From NCBI GenBank assembly GCA_910585945.1, contig CAJUHZ010000004.1:1-64000 (forward strand): 64,000 nucleotides of DNA, read 5' to 3'. The stretch is from an uncultured Bilophila sp. Lineage in GTDB: Bacteria > Desulfobacterota > Desulfovibrionia > Desulfovibrionales > Desulfovibrionaceae. A program made the position numbers and the translations under genes. The notes beneath the pieces were generated by a model. It had not been told where the DNA came from and did not search any database. It saw only the letters and a program-made list of their open reading frames with translations. Each line of letters opens with the position of its first letter. Positions within the stretch are counted from its first letter, which is position 1. This document shows, one piece after another, positions 60,110 to 64,000 of the stretch.

Positions 60110-60186
60110 CGGCGTGAACCAGAGCCAGGACTCGTAGACCGTCTGCTGAAAGCCAGTCTTTTCGCAGGCGGCGTTTTCATGAGTTC
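60110..60186 (-). repeat. Partial copy of the dispersed ATGAAAACGCCG repeat
   Basis: Read on the minus strand it begins CTCATGAAAACGCCGCCTGC and continues GAAAAG...TTTC, matching the start of the copy at 62315 and more loosely that at 53752. It lies in the gap between rarA and the PP-loop gene. Confidence 0.5.
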
Positions 60187-60207
60187 TTGATCCTACAGGG
60201 ATGATAC

Positions 60208-60957
60208 ATGCGGGAAAAACTCACCTACGCGCAACAGGTCTGTTTGAAAAGCGCCGGCAGGGCCATGCAAAGAACAGGCATGATCTGCCCGGGTGCGCGT
60301 ATCGGCGTGGCCGTGTCAGGCGGCGTGGACAGTTGGACGCTGCTGGAAGTGCTCCGCCGGCGGCAACGGGTAGTGCCCTTTCGATTTGAAATCATGGCGA
60401 TCCACCTCAACCCGGGCTTTGATCCGACCAGCCACAAGCCCCTTCTCGACTACCTTGCCCACCACGGCGTGCCGGGTCATGTGGAAGTGACGGATTTCGG
60501 CCCGCGCGGCCATTCCGCGGAAAACCGCAAAAAATCCCCCTGCTTCTACTGCGCTCTCTTGCGCCGCACGCGGCTGTTTGAACTGTGCGCCCGCTACTCG
60601 TTGAGTCATCTCGCCTTCGGCCACAACGCCGACGATCTTGTCGTCACCTTTTTCATGAATCTCGTGCAGAACGGCCGGGTGGAAGGCATGCGCATGAAAG
60701 ACGCATTCTTCCGCGGTGAGCTTACCGTCATCCGTCCGCTGCTGCTCGTGGAAAAAGCGGATATCATCCGTGCGGCGCGCCAGTGGGATCTCCAGGTGTG
60801 GAGCAACCCCTGCCCCTCGGCAGGCCAAAGCCGCAGGGCGGACTTCGCCGAAAAAGTCCGCGCCCTGCACGGCGGCGACAAGATGCTGAAAAAGAATCTT
60901 TTCAACGGCCTGACAAAATGGCAGTTGGGATTGACAGAAACGGAATCATCCGGCTAA
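60208..60957 (+). CDS. TtcA/TilS-like PP-loop ATPase
   Basis: 249 residues. The PP-loop is IGVAVSGGVDSWTLLEVLRR; a CxxC pair lies in SPCFYCALLRRTRLFELCAR; HLAFGHNADDLVVTFFMNLV and VIRPLLLVEKADIIRAARQW follow, as in TtcA. TtcA thiolates C32 of tRNA using an iron-sulfur cluster held by two CxxC motifs. Here the second motif appears as NPCPSAG, with only one Cys, so cluster binding or the substrate may differ. Could be another tRNA-thiolation relative. Confidence 0.75.
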   Translation: MREKLTYAQQVCLKSAGRAMQRTGMICPGARIGVAVSGGVDSWTLLEVLRRRQRVVPFRFEIMAIHLNPGFDPTSHKPLLDYLAHHGVPGHVEVTDFGPRGHSAENRKKSPCFYCALLRRTRLFELCARYSLSHLAFGHNADDLVVTFFMNLVQNGRVEGMRMKDAFFRGELTVIRPLLLVEKADIIRAARQWDLQVWSNPCPSAGQSRRADFAEKVRALHGGDKMLKKNLFNGLTKWQLGLTETESSG

Positions 60958-61263
60958 ACTTAGAGCGGTAGTATTCTACCTGACAGGAAACCATTCCGTG
61001 AACGACTTCCTGTCGTCAGACAAAAACCGACATTGGTGGCGGAACCGCCGTGGACGAACCGGAAGACCGTGCTATTCGACAAAACGATCCTCTTGAGAAC
61101 AGGCTGTTCCACGGGCGCGTCATGCCGCTCGCAACAGCACGCTGAAAACTCCATTTCAGCCCGGCGCTTTTCCCTGATCCAGGGCGAGCCGCGTTAGCAC
61201 AACGAACTCATTCCTTGCAGAGGACGAAACGGCGCCACGCCCCACCGCAACCGAGGGCAGAGC
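60958..61263. other. Gene-free gap
   Basis: Contains AGAGCGGTAGTATTC, a CAGGAA/TTCCTG hairpin (about 60983-61012) and a GGCGG/CCGCC hairpin, followed by sequence without a supported gene. A promoter for the peptidase gene is expected here, but no convincing -35/-10 pair was found. Confidence 0.3.
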
Positions 61264-62163
61264 ATGTTGTTCGGAAAATATCATCTCGTTATCTTTAAAG
61301 AAAAATGTGGTTCCACCTGCAATTTCCGCTTCCGCGGCGGTTTTGGGCTGCTTGCGGCGGCGCTTGTCGTGGCTCTGGCCGCCGGCAACGGCTGGCTGTG
61401 GATCGAACGCCAGCAGGCCAGACACGCGCAAGCGCGACTGGAAGCCGCGGAACAAACCATTGAAGAACAAAACAGCCAAATCCTTGCGCTGACAACACGC
61501 ATTGATGAAGTACGGAGCGATCTGGACAGGGTACGGCAGTTCGACGCCAAACTCCGCCTGATGATGAACATGGAGCGGGATCCGGAGACAACATCGGTAG
61601 GCGGCTCCCGCGATGAAACCTTCGCCCGGGAATACCTGCCCCTGCGCCGCCAGGATCTCATGGTTCGCAAGATGAACAGCTTCCTCAAACAGCTTTCCGG
61701 CGATATCCGGCTTGAGGAGGTGCGGCAGCAGGAGTTGCTGGAAAAGTTGCGCGCCAACCGTGAAGTTCTGGCTTCCGTTCCCTCAATCTGGCCGATTGAG
61801 GGCTTCATCACCTCGCGTTTCGGCGGGCGGGCCGATCCGTTCACCGGCCGTAACGAGCAGCACAAGGGCCTTGACATCAGCGCCCGCACCGGGACGCCCA
61901 TTTATGCGCCCGGCAAAGGCACGGTCATCTTTTCGGGTGTGGAAAACGGGTACGGCAACAGCATCCTCCTGCAACACGGGGGCGGCATCACAACCCGGTA
62001 CGCCCACATGTCGCGCCGGGCCGTCAGCGAAGGGCAAACAGTCCAGCGAGGCGACGTCATCGGCTATGTGGGGAGCACGGGGCGCAGTTCCGGTCCGCAC
62101 CTGCATTATGAAGTGCGACTCAACGGCGTCAACGTGGACCCTCTCCGCTACATCCTCAATTAG
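61264..62163 (+). CDS. M23-family zinc metallopeptidase, membrane-anchored
   Basis: 299 residues. An N-terminal membrane helix (GLLAAALVVALAAGNGWLWI) is followed by a coiled coil (ARLEAAEQTIEEQNSQILAL; TRIDEVRSDLDRVRQFDAKL) and the LytM domain: SRFGGRADPFTGRNEQHKGL with DISARTGTPIYAPGKGTVIF, then GGGITTRYAHMS and SGPHLHYEVRLNG. The zinc ligands (H-x8-10-D in HKGLDIS, and HLH) are present. It likely cleaves peptidoglycan cross-links or regulates amidases. Confidence 0.9.
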   Translation: MLFGKYHLVIFKEKCGSTCNFRFRGGFGLLAAALVVALAAGNGWLWIERQQARHAQARLEAAEQTIEEQNSQILALTTRIDEVRSDLDRVRQFDAKLRLMMNMERDPETTSVGGSRDETFAREYLPLRRQDLMVRKMNSFLKQLSGDIRLEEVRQQELLEKLRANREVLASVPSIWPIEGFITSRFGGRADPFTGRNEQHKGLDISARTGTPIYAPGKGTVIFSGVENGYGNSILLQHGGGITTRYAHMSRRAVSEGQTVQRGDVIGYVGSTGRSSGPHLHYEVRLNGVNVDPLRYILN

Positions 62164-62773
62164 GGCGTCCCACTATGGCCTTTGTCCTCTGCCTGCGTCA
62201 AAAAGGCTTTTTATTCCGGGCAAGTACCATAAGAGTATATTCCCTTCATAAAAAGTCTTTTTTCCCTGGCGGAGAACAACATTTCTCGTGGTGTGCACAC
62301 GCCCTGGAGGCAGCCCTCATGAAAACGCCGGCCGCGAAAAGCTTTTTTCCGGCCGGCAAGACGCATATTGGCGTGGCGGAGGACGCAGCCTCTGGACGCG
62401 TTAAACGCGCTTCGCCTGATCATGCCATATCTTTAGAGCATTTTGCGATTAAAAGTATCCATTTTTCAACCGCAACATTGCCGTCACTTCCCTGCGGAGC
62501 GGGACAGGCGCGGCAAAACGCGGTTTGCCCGCTTGTTCGGCACGGGCGTCCGCTCTCGCGGCCACCGAGCGTTTGCCCACAATTCATTGGGAAAACGCTT
62601 TAGGGCATATTAACCTTGAGTTTGTACAAACTCAAAGGAACAGTTTTTACCCTGCCCCTTTGCATGATACAATGCCCGATCTGCTGTCGCATACACTTCC
62701 GCAAAAATATGCTTTTTTGAGGATGCCACGCCGATACTACAAGAGATGCCGTCTGGGCGGACTCTCGAATTCG
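62164..62773. repeat. Repeat-rich gap with dispersed repeat copy and a 20-bp palindrome
   Basis: The copy at 62315-62396 begins CCTCATGAAAACGCCGGC, has a GCCGGCC/GGCCGGC hairpin and resembles 53752-53909. AGAGCATTTTG (62436) matches the hairpin sequence at 53583-53605. TTGAGTTTGTACAAACTCAA (62616-62635) is a perfect dyad. No gene is supported; the long plus-strand frame 62175-62603 is made of repeat sequence. Confidence 0.55.
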
Positions 62774-63262
62774 TCAGATAAGGCGATCGAAAATGACTGT
62801 GTAGGTATTGCGGATAAGCAAGGCAAGCTTGAGACTGCGCGACGCCGTCTCCTGCTCCTTTTGCTTGAACAGCCCGACAATATGCGAGCTGGCCACCATA
62901 AAATCGGTATCGCCCTTTTCGCGCAAGAGTTCCACATACCCCCGCGCCAGTTGAATGAAATCCAGCGCCCGTTGCGCTTCCCGCGAGTGAGCAGGGGCTT
63001 CGGCAAGCCGGGCGAGGAACATTTCAAACATCGTTTCCCCATCCTGTGGGAAGGAACGGTGCAGAGCCAGCCGCCACAGGCCGATGCTCAGGGCGCGCAA
63101 TTCGCGTATCAGGCGTTCCCTGCGTCTGAAATGCAACCGCTTGACTCCGAGCACGGCAAGTTCCCGCGCGAAATCCATGCTGTCAAGCACAGCCGAAAAA
63201 TTCGCGAGCACTTCATCGGCTGTATAAGGAGCTTGCGCGGACACAGACAATTCCTCAATCAT
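62774..63262 (-). CDS. Conserved-looking helical protein, unknown
   Basis: 162 residues from the ATG at 63262, which overlaps the stop of the helicase gene (ATGA). The sequence is all-helical in appearance: YTADEVLANFSAVLDSMDFA, RRRERLIRELRALSIGLWRL, ETMFEMFLARLAEAPAHSRE, DFMVASSHIVGLFKQKEQET. It is soluble, with no known motif. Coupling to a DEAD-box helicase hints at an RNA-related accessory role, but this is inference from position only. Confidence 0.7.
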   Translation of the reverse strand: MIEELSVSAQAPYTADEVLANFSAVLDSMDFARELAVLGVKRLHFRRRERLIRELRALSIGLWRLALHRSFPQDGETMFEMFLARLAEAPAHSREAQRALDFIQLARGYVELLREKGDTDFMVASSHIVGLFKQKEQETASRSLKLALLIRNTYTVIFDRLI

Positions 63263-64000
63263 TCTTCGGAAGTGGCGGAAAGCGGACGCTCTTCCGCCGG
63301 CTTTCCGGAACGACGGCGTCCACGGCGACGTCTGGAGGGCGTTTTTTCCTGCCCTTCCGCGGGAACCGACGCGGACACGGCATCCGGATTTTGAGAGGCA
63401 GCTTCGATGCCGGCGGGATGCGCTTCGGCCTTCCTGCCGCCGGAGCGACGCTTGCCGCGTCTTGAAGGGCGTTCCCCTCCGTCCCCGCCCGGTGCGGACT
63501 TTGGACGGCGTTTGCTCCCAATCGGGAAGAATCCCGCCGGATTCATGTTCTTCTGGTAACAATCGTCCAAAAGAAGCGCCAAAAGGGGGAGCTGCTCCGG
63601 ATCCTCCGCAAGTTCACGCGCAAGCGGCTCGAAACGAGCCAGACGTTCCCGCTCCAATCCGCTCAACTGCCGGTTGCGCGCCTCCAGGATGGCGGTTACC
63701 CGCAGACCGGCGGCACGCGCCGCTTCCTCTTCGCTCGGCAGGGCGAGATTGAGCAGAGAAATCTTGTAAAATCGCGCGATGCGCTGCAATTCCATCTTTT
63801 CCATGATATCCACAAGGGAGATGACCACTCCGGCGGCCCCTGCCCGGCCGGTGCGCCCTGCCCTGTGGATATAGGATTCCCTGTCTTCAGGCGGCGTATA
63901 CAGCACAACGTGCGAAAGATCCGGAATGTCGATGCCCCGGGCCGCGACATCCGTCGCGACCAGAAAACGAACCTCACCCGCGCGCAGACGACCGAGCACG
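63259..64000 (-). CDS. DEAD-box RNA helicase, C-terminal part (5' end outside window)
   Basis: The visible 247 residues include the second RecA-like domain: RFLVATDVAARGIDIPDLSH (motif V), HVVLYTPPEDRESYIHRAGR and TGRAG (motif VI). A Lys/Arg/Gly-rich tail (GGERPSRRGKRRSGGRKAEA; PSRRRRGRRRSGKPAEER) typical of RhlE/CsdA-type helicases follows. It unwinds RNA in ribosome assembly or decay. Motifs Q to III lie beyond position 64000. Confidence 0.92.
   Translation of the reverse strand, partial: VLGRLRAGEVRFLVATDVAARGIDIPDLSHVVLYTPPEDRESYIHRAGRTGRAGAAGVVISLVDIMEKMELQRIARFYKISLLNLALPSEEEAARAAGLRVTAILEARNRQLSGLERERLARFEPLARELAEDPEQLPLLALLLDDCYQKNMNPAGFFPIGSKRRPKSAPGGDGGERPSRRGKRRSGGRKAEAHPAGIEAASQNPDAVSASVPAEGQEKTPSRRRRGRRRSGKPAEERPLSATSEE

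Noticed and set aside
62175..62603. Plus-strand frame of 142 codons
   Set aside because: Composed of repeat and palindromic sequence shared with other gaps; no supported start or domain.

Overview
The window joins two kinds of DNA. Positions 1 to about 37.6 kb look like most of an integrative and conjugative element. Positions about 37.7 to 64 kb look like ordinary chromosome of a GC-rich, motile Gram-negative bacterium. The chromosomal genes (MltD with three LysM repeats, a GGDG/PKTIDND phosphofructokinase, an AddA/RecB-type helicase-nuclease, AsmA, MOFRL glycerate kinase, FlgE behind a sigma-54 promoter, RarA, a TtcA-like PP-loop protein, an RhlE-like helicase) best fit Desulfovibrionaceae (Desulfovibrio/Bilophila type). 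That assignment is inference from gene content, not a database result.

The element reads almost entirely on the minus strand, from about 37.5 kb down to 2 kb. It begins with four small overlapping unknown genes and a winged-helix replication-type gene. IncP-like traK-traL-traM and trbB-trbC-trbD follow, then a complete R64-type thin pilus block (pilL, [higBA on the plus strand], pilN, pilO, pilP, pilQ, pilR, pilS, pilM, pilV, pilT). The transfer genes then resume with trbE, trbJ, trbL, trbF, trbG, trbI, traG (VirD4) and traF. At the far end are an ArdC-Toprim protein, a type IA topoisomerase, RdgC and a small secreted tail-collar protein. Relaxase, integrase, prepilin peptidase and any shufflon recombinase are not in the window and presumably lie left of position 1.

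Two regions stand out. (1) Positions 1-2348 hold one expressed collar-domain gene (signal peptide plus variable C-terminus) and three further C-terminal cassettes. An identical 53-bp core joins the expressed gene to two silent cassettes; the third cassette is inverted at the window edge. This is the layout of a shufflon. Each cassette interval also carries, on the opposite strand, a conserved 23-residue hydrophobic peptide gene with a strong ribosome site and a terminator, resembling type I toxins. (2) Between 14.2 and 22 kb, three consecutive gene junctions of the transfer/pilus operon are filled by very AT-rich modules of the same plan: a plus-strand membrane-protein gene converging and overlapping with a minus-strand membrane-protein gene. 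All three plus-strand genes are interrupted once (a T8 run, an A_AAA_AAT heptamer, an in-frame TGA), and restored they would give products of similar size (about 145-165 residues).

The chromosomal part is mostly compact, with several ATGA-coupled gene pairs. Its larger gaps hold palindromic, MITE-like repeats (50.3-50.5, 51.45-51.71, 53.75-53.91, 60.1-60.2 and 62.3-62.4 kb). No rRNA, tRNA or CRISPR array was recognised.
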